Origin: Tetramitus jugosus
Taxonomy: Eukaryota > Heterolobosea > Eutetramitea > Acrasida > Vahlkampfiidae
Assembly (NCBI GenBank): GCA_937625935.1
Contig: OW569345.1
Coordinates: forward strand, 186,001-250,000
DNA length: 64,000 bases
Reading direction: 5' to 3'
Shown: positions 1 to 8,319 of the stretch, piece by piece
Layout of the letters: each line of letters starts with the position of its first letter
How positions within the stretch are numbered: position 1 is the stretch's first letter
Made by a program: the position numbers and the translations under genes
Notes under the pieces: generated by a model
What the model was told of the DNA's origin: nothing
Database searches by the model: none
Seen by the model: only the letters and a program-made list of their open reading frames with translations

Positions 1-1166
1 TTGCAGTCTCAGAATGAGAACAAGATGGATCCAAATAATCAATTGCTTGTCTTGTCGATGAAGCACTTCTTCCGCTCATTGAACCGACACTTAACACACT
101 AGAGTTCATGGCACTTCGATTCATTCTTGATGAGAGGAAAGTGGACGATGGTGTGGCACCTGCTGTCGGTGTTGTTCGTCTCATGATGGACGAAGATGAT
201 GACGCAGCAGAGGTCGGTGTTCTCATCTCAGCAGCATTCATTCTCATTCTTTCGGATGCCAATGGATGAGGTGTTGATCTTCTGCTGCTCAACAAAGAAC
301 TGCGTCTTCGATCAGCAGACACTGGTGTGTGTGGCATGGATGGTGGTGTACGGAAGGTGGTCATCTTGGATGAGGATGGAATCGATGGATAAATGGATTC
401 ATTCAGATCCATAGCACCACTACTACTACCACCATTTTCAACATGTGATGTTAAAGAGGAGGATGGCTTGTACAATGAAAAGGCAGAGTGCTCCACATGA
501 TCATCAATGTCCATGGCGGATGATGATTGAGATTCGGCATCATTATCAGATGATGATCTCTTTCTCATAAATGTCTTTACAATTCCAATTGTGTCATGAG
601 TGTTACTACTAGTTCTTCGAACAGGAACAGGTTTCATGACTGATGGTGCAAAGATGGAAGCATGTCCATTGGTACCACTGCTACTTCCACTCGTATTCAA
701 CAGTAAACTGCTATCATTGACATTTGTATTGTTGATATTGCTATTGTTGTTGTTGTTGGTGGTGGTGTTTGTGGTGCTTGTGTGGTTGAGGTTCGTGTCT
801 TGGAAGCCCATGGAAGTTGGCTGTTTGATCACACATGAAAAAAAAATGCATCGTGGTGTAAGCGACCTACTAATACTACTATATTCTGTGCACAACAGTA
901 AAAAAAATTTTCACACAAAAAAAAACTTGGACACATACCTCAAATTGAATCGATTGAGCAAATTTGAATGGTGCTTGATTGTTGAGCTGAGACAAGGATG
1001 AAAATTCGGATTGATCTCTCGCGGTTTGTTGTTGTCCATCTTCTTCTTCAGTTTGTTGATTCGAAAACCATCCAATCACTCTCTTAAAATAAGATTTGAT
1101 TCCACTAAAGAGTGGATTGTATGGTTCGTCGCTGTGGTCAGATGATTGCCGTCTGATTGCTGGCAT
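1..1166 (-). CDS. Ser-rich protein of unknown function, 3' end beyond the window
   Basis: Two exons are visible on the minus strand: exon 1 at 1166-939 (76 codons from an ATG, ending ...FE) and exon 2 at 820-1, joined across a 118-bp intron with donor GTATGT and acceptor CAG. The join keeps phase 0, and exon 2 is open over its full 820 bases, so the gene leaves the window at its 3' side. Residues about 15-35 (PYNPLFSGIKSYFKRVIGWF) could form an amphipathic helix. The rest is low-complexity Ser/Thr/Asn with many SP and TP dipeptides and basic patches (MRKRSSS, RRRSSLL), as in a nuclear or heavily phosphorylated protein. I do not recognise the family. A nucleoporin with a membrane-binding N-terminal helix is one possibility but is speculative. 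Confidence 0.6.
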
Positions 1167-1291
1167 TTGAATAAACTTCGTTGAGTGTGAGTTGTTTTTT
1201 TTCTTTTGGTTGTGAATGGAGAAATAAATGTTTCGCGCCTTCAACAAATGTTTCTTTTTATGCTTGAAAGAAGTGAGCGAAAACAAAAGGT

Positions 1292-1365
1292 TACAGGCTA
1301 TGAGAATCGAACTCATGACCTTAACGGTGTAAACGTTACGTTCTAACCGACTGAACTAAGCCTGC
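1292..1365 (-). tRNA. tRNA-Val (anticodon TAC)
   Basis: The reverse complement folds as a full cloverleaf. The 7-bp acceptor stem is GCAGGCT with AGCCTGT, the first pair being G-U. The D arm is GTTC/GAAC, the 5-bp anticodon stem is TAACG/CGTTA with loop TTTACAC (anticodon TAC), and the T arm is ATGAG/CTCAT around TTCGATT. The discriminator base is A. There is no intron. A retroelement-like sequence starts about 31 bp upstream of its 5' end. Confidence 0.93.
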
Positions 1366-1396
1366 TTCTGCTAAAAATAGATTTTCGTGCGCGTCT

Positions 1397-1661
1397 TGGG
1401 CGGAGGTATGGTAGTACCTCCAGGGAACGATGGGTTTAAGTTTAGAGAACGACGCTGTCGACCAGGTAATGGACGCACTGATAAAAAATGGGATGAAACA
1501 AGAAGTAGCACAGCGAAAGGCCCGTAGTTTTGTGTGCTGGGTAAAGAGTCGCTGCATCACAGTGCTGCACAGACTCTACCAGCAATGGGAAACTAAAAGA
1601 AAGAAGGACAGAGTAATAAAGAGCAACCGCGTGTTGTATTAAAAAATGGGCGGAGGTATGG
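1397..1661. repeat. 15-bp direct repeat flanking fragment A
   Basis: TGGGCGGAGGTATGG occurs exactly at 1397-1411 and at 1647-1661. The second copy follows a run of six A. This is the layout of a target-site duplication around a short poly(A)-tailed insertion at 1412-1646. The alternative is an internal repeat of a longer element, because a LINE-like 3' motif continues to about 1735. Confidence 0.6.
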
Positions 1662-1735
1662 CGGGCATGGAGGACATCGAGCGAGTGAAACACTGTGGAA
1701 TCATGACTCGCAGTCTAGAATAAAGTGGAAACAGG
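1412..1735 (+). mobile_element. LINE-like retroelement 3' fragment A
   Basis: An ORF at 1430-1642 (70 aa) encodes the same C-terminal module as fragments B and C further on: a helix around ALIKNGM..EVAQRKARSFV, then a K-(S/R)-x-C-(I/V)-x-x-(L/M) block (VKSRCITVLHRLY). The region after the ORF carries AGAATAAAGTGG at 1718-1729, which fragment B shares near its poly(A) tail. A 6-bp stem (1681-1686 with 1706-1711) precedes that motif. The copy is 5'-truncated and has no reverse transcriptase domain. The right edge is uncertain: it may end at the A6 run 1641-1646, or near 1735. Confidence 0.6.
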
Positions 1736-1801
1736 TGAAGAGAGCGTCACTTCGAAAGAGAACAATTTAGCACAACTCAACCTGATAACTTGTGGTTAAG
1801 T

Positions 1802-4254
1802 TTATTCAAATTCAATCATAACTTGTTCGTTGCTGACGACATCTCCTGACTTAACGTTGACCTTCTTGACAGTGAAGTTATCGCGAGCCTTCAACACGTT
1901 TTGCATCTTCATCGCTTCCATCACAACCAATTCTTGACCAGCCTTAACTTGATCTCCCTCCTTGACAGCGACGGAGACGATAGAACCTGGCATTGGAGCG
2001 ATCAACACCTTGGAGTGATCTGGAGGTGGGTAGTATGGCATATATTTGTGCAACTCTTGTTCCTTTGGTGTTCTAACATCCATGTCAAACTCAGTACCCA
2101 TGAATTGAATGGTCAACTTGTTTGGCTTTCTGCTCAATACTTGCATAGTAATGTTGTACTTGTCGTTCAAGGAGGCTCTGAAGATAACGGTACCGACTTC
2201 CCATCTTGGCTTCACAACAAATCTCTTCTTTCCTTCAATCTCAACAATGTACAATCCATCCTCAATATGGACGGCAACATTATAGAGGTTCTCATTGTAT
2301 GTAATAGCATATTCGGATTCAGTTGGCTTCTTTGCGTGACTCAAACGCTGAGAAACGTTGTACTCTCTACTGTTGGCCAAGAATTCGACAAGAGCAGAGC
2401 ATGCAATCAAGTGGCTGTGTTGCTCATTGGACAACTCGATTCCCTTGAATCCCTCTGGGTATTGCTCCTCGAGATACTTGGTGGTAATTTTACCAGATCT
2501 GTATCTGTCTTGAACCAAAACAGATCTCAACAATGGAATGTTATGTCTAAGACCATGGATAATGTAAGTATCAAGGGCATCGACCATTCTCTTAATAGAT
2601 TCATCTCTTGTTTGTCCGTAGGTGATCAGCTTGGAAATCATTGGATCATAGAACACAGAGATTTCAGATCCTTGCAAAATACCAGAATCGACTCTAATGT
2701 GAGCACCATTGTCAGATGGCTCAACATAAGTTTCCAAAGTACCAACCGCTGGTGCATAGTTTCTTGATGGATCTTCAGCGTAAACTCTGCACTCAGTGGC
2801 CCAACCTTGCAACTTGACATCTTCTTGCTTAATAGTGAATGGAAGACCAGCAGCAGAGCGAATCATCAACTCAACGAGATCCAAACCAGTAACGTACTCA
2901 GTAATTGGATGCTCGACTTGCAAACGGGTATTCATCTCCAAGAAGTAGAAATTCTTGTCTTGATCAATCAACATCTCAATAGTACCGGCAGATGTGTAAC
3001 CGACAGCTCTGGCCAAAGCAGCAGCTTGCTCACCCATAGCTCTTCTAGTCTTCTCATCGATAGCAGTAGAAGGTGCTTCTTCAATCACCTTTTGATTACG
3101 TCTCTGGATAGAGCATTCTCTTTCTGGCAAATACAAGATGTTACCATGCTTGTCACAAATGATTTGAATTTCAATGTGACGTGGCTCTTGAATAAACTTC
3201 TCAACAAGCATTTTGTTGCTGTTAAAGTTTCTCAATGCTTCGTCTTGACTCAATCTGAAACCTTCTTCCAAATCCTGGTCATTCCATGCAATTCTCATAC
3301 CCTTACCACCACCACCAGCAGAGGCCTTGATCATCACTGGATATCCAATTTGAGCAGCGTTCTTAATGGCATCAGCAGCAGTCTCGACTTCACCTGGGAA
3401 ACCAGGAATAATGTTAACCTTTGCCTTCTCAGCAATCTTCTTGCTCTGAATCTTGTCACCCATGGCATCAATTGCGTCAGCTGGTGGTCCAATAAAAACG
3501 AATCCCTCCTTTTCAACAGTTCTTGCAAAATCAGCATTCTCAGACAAGAAACCATAACCAGGGTGAACAGCTTGAGCACCAGTTGCCTTCATTGCCTCAA
3601 TAATCTTGTCTGCACGCAAGTAAGATTGACTCACAGGAGATGGTCCAATGTAATAAGTTTCATCAGCCATTCTCACGTGCTTTGCATTGGCATCAGCATC
3701 AGAGTAAACAGCAACAGTCTTGATTCCCAACTTGCGGCAAGTGCTAATAATTCTGCATGTGATCTCACCTCTGTTAGCAATCAAAATCTTATCAAAGTAC
3801 TGTAGTGTAGTAGTAGTAACCAATACCCATTGACAACAACAAGTTCACCACAATTCACACACAAGTTTTTTTTTCAGTTACAATGAATCAATCAAAACAG
3901 CAGCAAACAACAAATAAAAATCAAGTGTTAGTTTCTGGAGGTACACCACATGTAAACAAAAACGCATCACTTGCATCATTTAAATACCTTTTCTTGCTTA
4001 CCAGTAGAGCTACTGTTGGTGCTGGCAGTTGTGGTGTTGTTGCTATTATTGCTCTGAGCATCCAAATGAACCATAGATGGCTTAAAAGAACCCAACGATT
4101 GAGCAGTATTCATAAAAGTTCTGCGAGAGACAATTGAGATACCAGTTGCTGCTGCAGCAACGCACTTTTGGTTGGTGGAGGCGATGATAGTGGCCTTATT
4201 GCTGTTTTGAGCAAGCTTTGGACCAAGTTGTTTCAACACTCTTCTCATGTGCAT
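1802..4254 (-). CDS. PCCA: Propionyl-CoA carboxylase alpha subunit, mitochondrial
   Basis: Biotin-dependent carboxylase: it carboxylates biotin with ATP and bicarbonate for conversion of propionyl-CoA to methylmalonyl-CoA in the mitochondrial matrix. Exon 1 is 4254-3988 (89 aa) and exon 2 is 3799-1802, separated by a 188-bp intron. The join is in phase, giving ...KQEK-YFDKILIANRGE and 754 aa in total, against 728 in human. Exon 1 is basic and Arg/Ser/Thr-rich (MHMRRVLKQLG...VSRRTF), as expected of a targeting presequence. The biotin carboxylase domain spans about 90-530, with the ATP-grasp glycine loop GGGGKGMR at 251-258 and EMNTRLQVEHP at 377-387. The biotinyl domain ends the protein, with the biotin-accepting Lys of EAMKMQ near residue 720. 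The long middle linker and overall match favour PCCA over the methylcrotonyl-CoA enzyme. The beta subunit is not in the window. Confidence 0.93.
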
Positions 4255-4781
4255 GGATAATGATCAGTGGTTTGGTGAGATGTTTGAATGAATAACAGGA
4301 TTTTGTGTGGATAATTTTTTTTTCTCACGGCAACTTTCACCGATGAGCAAAGATTTCCCCTCTGCGCCTTCAGTCATTTCAGATCTGGTTGAATTTTCCC
4401 GAGAATTACAACAGGATTATTCCGCCTAGGATTTTGATTGAATTCCGATCGAGAAAAATGAGTGATGAAGTTGTTGCAAAGCAATACTTCTTTGTTGTGA
4501 ATGAGATTTGCCTGTGATTGCTCAGTTCATTGGTCATGTCAGGTCAAATAACTGAATGCTTTCCTGATATTTTACAGTAAGCAAACTCACACTTCTTTCC
4601 AAGAATGGAGTTTCAATGGCAAGTTTGGCCATTCATTGTGCCATCACAGAGTACAACCCCTCTATCAAGACCAGAAGGCAAGACCTGCGATGTTTCAGTT
4701 TCCACAAAACAGAAAAAAAAAACAAAAAAAGAAGCCGAAGCTAGTACAGCAACGAAATCAACAACACATCACATTCCGATC
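4255..4781. other. Intergenic region, divergent promoters of PCCA and the MRH gene
   Basis: No gene is seen. The region holds the 5' flanks of two divergently transcribed genes. In-frame sequence upstream of the MRH gene reaches an ATG at 4605, but the stretch 4605-4781 is low-complexity Lys/Thr and is probably leader. Confidence 0.5.
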
Positions 4782-5849
4782 ATGTCTGATCATCATCACC
4801 ATCACCGGTGGCACCGCCACACCCATTTTCTGGCATTGTTCATCATTCTCATATTTGTCGTATCTCTCATATTTATCGAACAAACGCATGCCATATCCAG
4901 AAATGACTTTCCAGAGACGAAATCATTCACTACAACTGGTCAACCAAACTTGCAAAACATTAAAGCAACGTCCGTCCTGAGAGAAAGTAAATCTCGAGGT
5001 ATCAAGTGCGAATTTCGATTCTCTACTGTCGACTGTGAAGACGTCAGAGCAAACTTGAAGCAACAGGAACAAAAGGAACAACTAAAACAACAACAACAAC
5101 AAGAGAAATCAGTGTCTCCAAAAGACAATTTTAGCAAACTTCAGTTGTTGAACAAGGAATGCTTTACAAAAAAGGATGATTACTGGACCTATAAGATTTG
5201 TGTGGGAGATGACATTACTCAGTCGCATGGCACAGCAGACACGTACACACTGGGCAAGTACGCCTCAACAGACAAGTCTGTTCAAGTGTACGATGAAGGA
5301 ACAGCGTGTGAGACCAATCAACAACAGCACGCAGGAAAGAAGAGAAGAACAACAGTCAAGTTCATGTGTGGCAAGAGTGCTGGAATTATTAGCATATCGG
5401 AACCAGAGGTTTGTGTGTATACGGCTACGGTTACTCATCCATCTCTGTGTGGACAAGATTCTTCGTTTGAAGTGTACAGTGGAAGTGTGCGTGATTTGTC
5501 GACACAAGTGGCTCAGTCACCACTGGATTATTGGATGTTGTCTGTGGAGAAGACATCATCCGGTGAATACTTGTGCACACTGAAGAGTGTGTTGAGAGAT
5601 TTAAAAACAAAGTTAAGCACGTGTTTTAGTGAGTTCTCTCTTGCAACATATTCTGTCACGTACAATGAAGAGGATGGATCAGAGACGGAGCAGGCACAGC
5701 ATCTGACATCTGTTGTAGCCAAGCAGGAGAATCGGAAGCCATTACTTAAGAGTCAAATGTTGAGAATTCCTGGTGGTGTGAAGAGCAATGAATCCAAATT
5801 CCCTGGTTTCCTGGAGTATCTGCACATCAGAACATCAAAGAAGAAATGA
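4782..5849 (+). CDS. MRH-domain ER lectin, OS-9/Yos9-like
   Basis: Mannose-6-phosphate-receptor-homology lectin of the secretory pathway, probably reading N-glycans in the ER. From the ATG at 4782 the protein is 355 aa: a His-rich start (MSDHHHHHRWHRHTH), then one hydrophobic signal segment (FLALFIILIFVVSLIFIEQ) with a plausible cleavage site after THA. An in-frame ATG at 4605 would add 59 residues before the signal, so the later start is preferred. The MRH domain begins at LLNKECFTKKDDYWTYKIC and runs through ITQSHG, a YxxGTxC block, RRTTVKFMC and EPEVCVYTATV to SLC. The Gln, Arg, Glu and Tyr used by MRH domains to bind mannose are all present, with the expected Cys set. There is no C-terminal HDEL/KDEL. 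OS-9-type ERAD lectin or glucosidase II beta-like are both possible; the short, single-domain form favours OS-9. Confidence 0.8.
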   Translation: MSDHHHHHRWHRHTHFLALFIILIFVVSLIFIEQTHAISRNDFPETKSFTTTGQPNLQNIKATSVLRESKSRGIKCEFRFSTVDCEDVRANLKQQEQKEQLKQQQQQEKSVSPKDNFSKLQLLNKECFTKKDDYWTYKICVGDDITQSHGTADTYTLGKYASTDKSVQVYDEGTACETNQQQHAGKKRRTTVKFMCGKSAGIISISEPEVCVYTATVTHPSLCGQDSSFEVYSGSVRDLSTQVAQSPLDYWMLSVEKTSSGEYLCTLKSVLRDLKTKLSTCFSEFSLATYSVTYNEEDGSETEQAQHLTSVVAKQENRKPLLKSQMLRIPGGVKSNESKFPGFLEYLHIRTSKKK

Positions 5850-6190
5850 TCAATAAAACGCCATGTGTAATTTGTTGAATCCAAAAATTCTCCCATAATA
5901 CTCTGGCTGTTTGCGATGGAAATCGATTGATGAACAACGAGAAAAAAACCTTGTTGTTTGTTTTTGACCAAACGCTGAACTGATGACAACCGTTTTGAGC
6001 TAAACTGCATTCTGAATCAATCTTCCATGTTGACAGAAACAAAACTAATATCTCTTCACTTTGAACTGACAAGCGTTTTTTGGACTTTCTGGATTGAATG
6101 GAAATGATGTGACCTTCCTTTTGGTTATCATTGTTTCTTGGAGGCCGTGCCAAGGCCGTTGAAGAAATGGTGACAAAAAGAACCTGGAGT
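5850..6190. other. Intergenic region
   Basis: Lies between the convergent MRH gene and the quinone-oxidoreductase pseudogene. AATAAA at 5852-5857, immediately after the MRH stop, probably serves as its polyadenylation signal. Nothing else is seen. Confidence 0.5.
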
Positions 6191-7013
6191 TTATTTTCTC
6201 AGGCTCTTCAATACTCTCAGCACGATTTTACTTGCGGCTGCTCTGAATTCAATTTCTTGATGTGCTAGTTTTACATCTTTCAAGTTGAAGGACTTGTGGA
6301 TGTTCACCTTGAGCTCGCCCGAGGCAACCCATCTGAATAAATCCTGAGCTCTACGATCTGTTTCCTCCTCTGTTACAGTGAAATCAACGAGCGAAGGTCG
6401 AGTCATTCTGATAGATCCATACTTTGTTAGCAACAGAGGATCCACAGGTGGCACAGGACCAGAGGCATTTCCAAAGAATACAACATCACCTCTTCTGCCT
6501 ACACTCTTCATACTTTGCTCCCAGGTTGATGCACCAACATCATCGTACACCACGTTGACACCACTTGGTACAATCTTTCGAACTCCATCACTCACCACAA
6601 CACCAGCCTTGGAGTAAACAATCGTGTGAGTCGCACCAAAATTCTTTGCTAATGTAGCCTTTTCTTCGCTTCCAACTGTTCCAATAATGTTCTTTGCTCC
6701 CTTGATACGACAAATCTGAGTAATGAACTGACCTGTTCCTCCATCAGCGGCATGCACCAACACAGAGCTCTTTGGACACTGGATGACAATCATGAACCAA
6801 GTAGTGAGCAGTCATTCCATTGACCATGCATGCTACTGCACTATCCACTGGTACATTACCAGGTATCTTAACAATCTTATCTGCACCGACGGCCACATAC
6901 TCTGCAGAACATCCTCTTCCATAGACACCAACACGATCACCAACCTTTAGATTTCTGACAGAGTCACCGACATTGGTGACGACACCAGGAGGCAGGGTTA
7001 TGACAGCTTCCAT
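6191..7013 (-). pseudogene. Quinone oxidoreductase (zeta-crystallin type) pseudogene, 5'-truncated and frameshifted
   Basis: Two overlapping minus-strand frames together match the NAD(P)-binding half of zeta-crystallin-like NADPH:quinone reductases of the medium-chain dehydrogenase family. The first (from about 7013) reads GVVTNVGDSV, KVGDRVGVYG, and then GMTAHYLVHDCHPV. The second (6793-6191) resumes at SSVLVHAADGGTGQ, the nucleotide-binding loop, and continues to a normal C-terminus (EFRAAASKIVLRVLKSL). A one-base shift near 6745-6765 separates them. The N-terminal 60-70 residues of the family are missing; the match fades just before the 5S rRNA gene, about 60 bp upstream. No upstream exon is seen. 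Two lesions support a dead gene, although a sequencing error could explain the frameshift alone. Confidence 0.75.
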
Positions 7014-7071
7014 TGTGTACAATTGTTGATGTGGTTACTTGTTGTTTTGATCAACCTACAAATTAATGCAA

Positions 7072-7192
7072 AAGCCTACATTACTGAGGGTTCTCGAGTA
7101 GTCTCCTATCTCAATACTAACTCAGCCAGATGGTGCTTAACTTCTCTATTCGAAATGGGAAGAGGTGGTTCCACCATTGTATGAACGTAGAC
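7072..7192 (-). rRNA. 5S ribosomal RNA
   Basis: The reverse complement begins GTCTACG and ends TGTAGGCTT, which pair as helix I of eukaryotic 5S rRNA. In between are the conserved GAAGTTAAGCACC block, GGCTGAGTTAGTA and ATAGGAGACTACTCGAGAA, in the order and spacing of the internal control region and helices IV/V. The length is about 120 nt, and TTTT follows as a polymerase III stop. It is a single dispersed copy here; no other rRNA gene is in the window. Two LINE-like fragments lie directly upstream. Confidence 0.88.
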
Positions 7193-7232
7193 AACTAATC
7201 TGACTTTCAGTACATTTTCAGCGTTTTTAGGC

Positions 7233-7881
7233 GTCCTCCGTGCCATAGGGTGGATGCAACTTCGAACCGAACGACGTAAATACTCGTAATGCGTGGACTT
7301 TATGGTAGTGTGGAAGATGCGAGATGCCCAATCTGTAAGAAAGAAGATGACACTATCGTTCATCTATTAGTTGAGTGTCCGCCCGCACAAGAGGCTAGGC
7401 GTAGAATTAGAGAGGTTTTCGCCTTACAGCTGAACAAATTGAACATACCTAAGGATACAAGAGTGGAATTGTGGTTCGACAGCTACCTATTTTGTAATGG
7501 AAACATAACGAAAAGAGCGGTAGATATGACGTCGAGTGATATTCTCGCAGGTATGATGGGTAAGGAAGGAGACACGAGGGAGGATATCACCACGGCACTA
7601 CAAAAGTCGGGATGCAAGCGAAAAGAAGCTGTAAAGAGGGTAGCAAGTGTGATCAATAGTACTAAAAGAATGTGCATCAAAGCACTCCACACGCTGTTCA
7701 CTGCCTCAAAGGAACAGTGGAGAGGAACTATGCTCAGCACTACAAATGTTAGTCCGCACGGACTTGATGGCGATAGGGAGTGACACAATACTCTGCACCG
7801 TACCGGTGCAGAGTAGAATCGCTTCTAAACTTGTTGTACAGAATAAAGTGGCAACACCAGGTTGTATGGAAAAAAAAAAAA
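7233..7881 (+). mobile_element. LINE-like retroelement 3' end B, 5'-truncated, with poly(A) and TSD
   Basis: An ORF at 7289-7783 encodes a zinc-binding motif of the kind found after non-LTR reverse transcriptases, CPICKK...VHLLVEC (CxxC...H...C), then a C-terminal region shared with fragments A and C (KSGCKRKEAVKRV..., STKRMCIKALHTLFTASKE). Just upstream, another frame reads QLRTERRKYS, the LRTGH-like segment that normally precedes the zinc motif, so there is a frameshift near 7275-7290. The 3' UTR has a perfect hairpin (7791-7813) and AGAATAAAGTGG, and ends in 12 A (7870-7881). The whole copy is flanked by identical 15-bp repeats. This is a dead, 5'-truncated insertion. Confidence 0.8.
7791..7813 (+). 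repeat. Perfect 10-bp hairpin in the LINE B 3' UTR
   Basis: CTCTGCACCG (7791-7800), loop TAC, then CGGTGCAGAG (7804-7813). It begins 8 bases after the ORF stop. Fragment C has an unrelated-sequence hairpin with the same TAC loop at the equivalent place, so the structure may matter rather than the sequence. Confidence 0.75.
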
Positions 7882-7896
7882 TCAGCGTTTTTAGGC

Positions 7897-8310
7897 TCCT
7901 GAAGTTGGTGCCACCAAGCTGAGTAAAATGGGTCTTCACAAAGACCAAAGAGTAGAAATGTGGTTCGATAATCAACGATGGTGCAACGGCGTGTTGCAAG
8001 TCAATAAGCGGAGGAAAACAAGCAAGGAATACATGCTTGTCATGTTGGGTATTGAAACAAGGGCGCTGAAACAAGTGATCAAAGGACTGACGAAGAGTGG
8101 GATGGAGAAGAAGAAGGCAAGTGAGAAGGCCCAACAATTTGTCGATCATACAAAGAGGAGGTGTGTGGAGGTGATGCGACGCCTCTTCACGAGTTCAAAG
8201 GAGATTGCTGGTTGCTAATGCTCTACGAGCATTATTCCATCGCAAGAAGAGAAACAAAAGTTAAAAGATTGGTTAATGCAACGACATACATCGGGCTGTA
8301 CAAGTAATTA
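7897..8310 (+). mobile_element. LINE-like retroelement 3' fragment C, older copy
   Basis: An ORF at 7928-8218 (96 aa) is paralogous to the end of fragment B: RVEMWFDNQRWCNG against RVELWFDSYLFCNG, then KSGMEKKKASEKAQQFV and HTKRRCVEVMRRLFTSSKE. It starts after the region that would encode the zinc motif. A 7-bp hairpin AATGCTC-TAC-GAGCATT (8217-8233) overlaps the stop codon. No poly(A) or AGAATAAAGTGG motif is seen at its end, and the right boundary is a guess. Fragment B inserted at its left edge, so C is the older insertion. Confidence 0.65.
8217..8233 (+). repeat. 7-bp hairpin with TAC loop at the end of LINE C ORF
   Basis: AATGCTC, loop TAC, GAGCATT: a perfect 7-bp stem. It has the same loop and the same position relative to the ORF end as the hairpin of fragment B, with different stem bases. 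Confidence 0.65.
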
Positions 8311-8319
8311 ACTTCGTCC

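Larger units (their letters stand above)
7218..7896. repeat. 15-bp target-site duplication around LINE fragment B
   Basis: TCAGCGTTTTTAGGC is identical at 7218-7232 and 7882-7896. The left copy lies 25 bp upstream of the 5S rRNA 5' end, and the right copy starts immediately after the poly(A) run. This is the expected footprint of target-primed reverse transcription. Confidence 0.85.

Noticed and set aside
1901-3805. Long plus-strand open frames (288 and 332 codons) opposite the PCCA gene
   Set aside because: They are antisense shadows of a strongly conserved gene, lack recognisable domains and mirror its codon bias.
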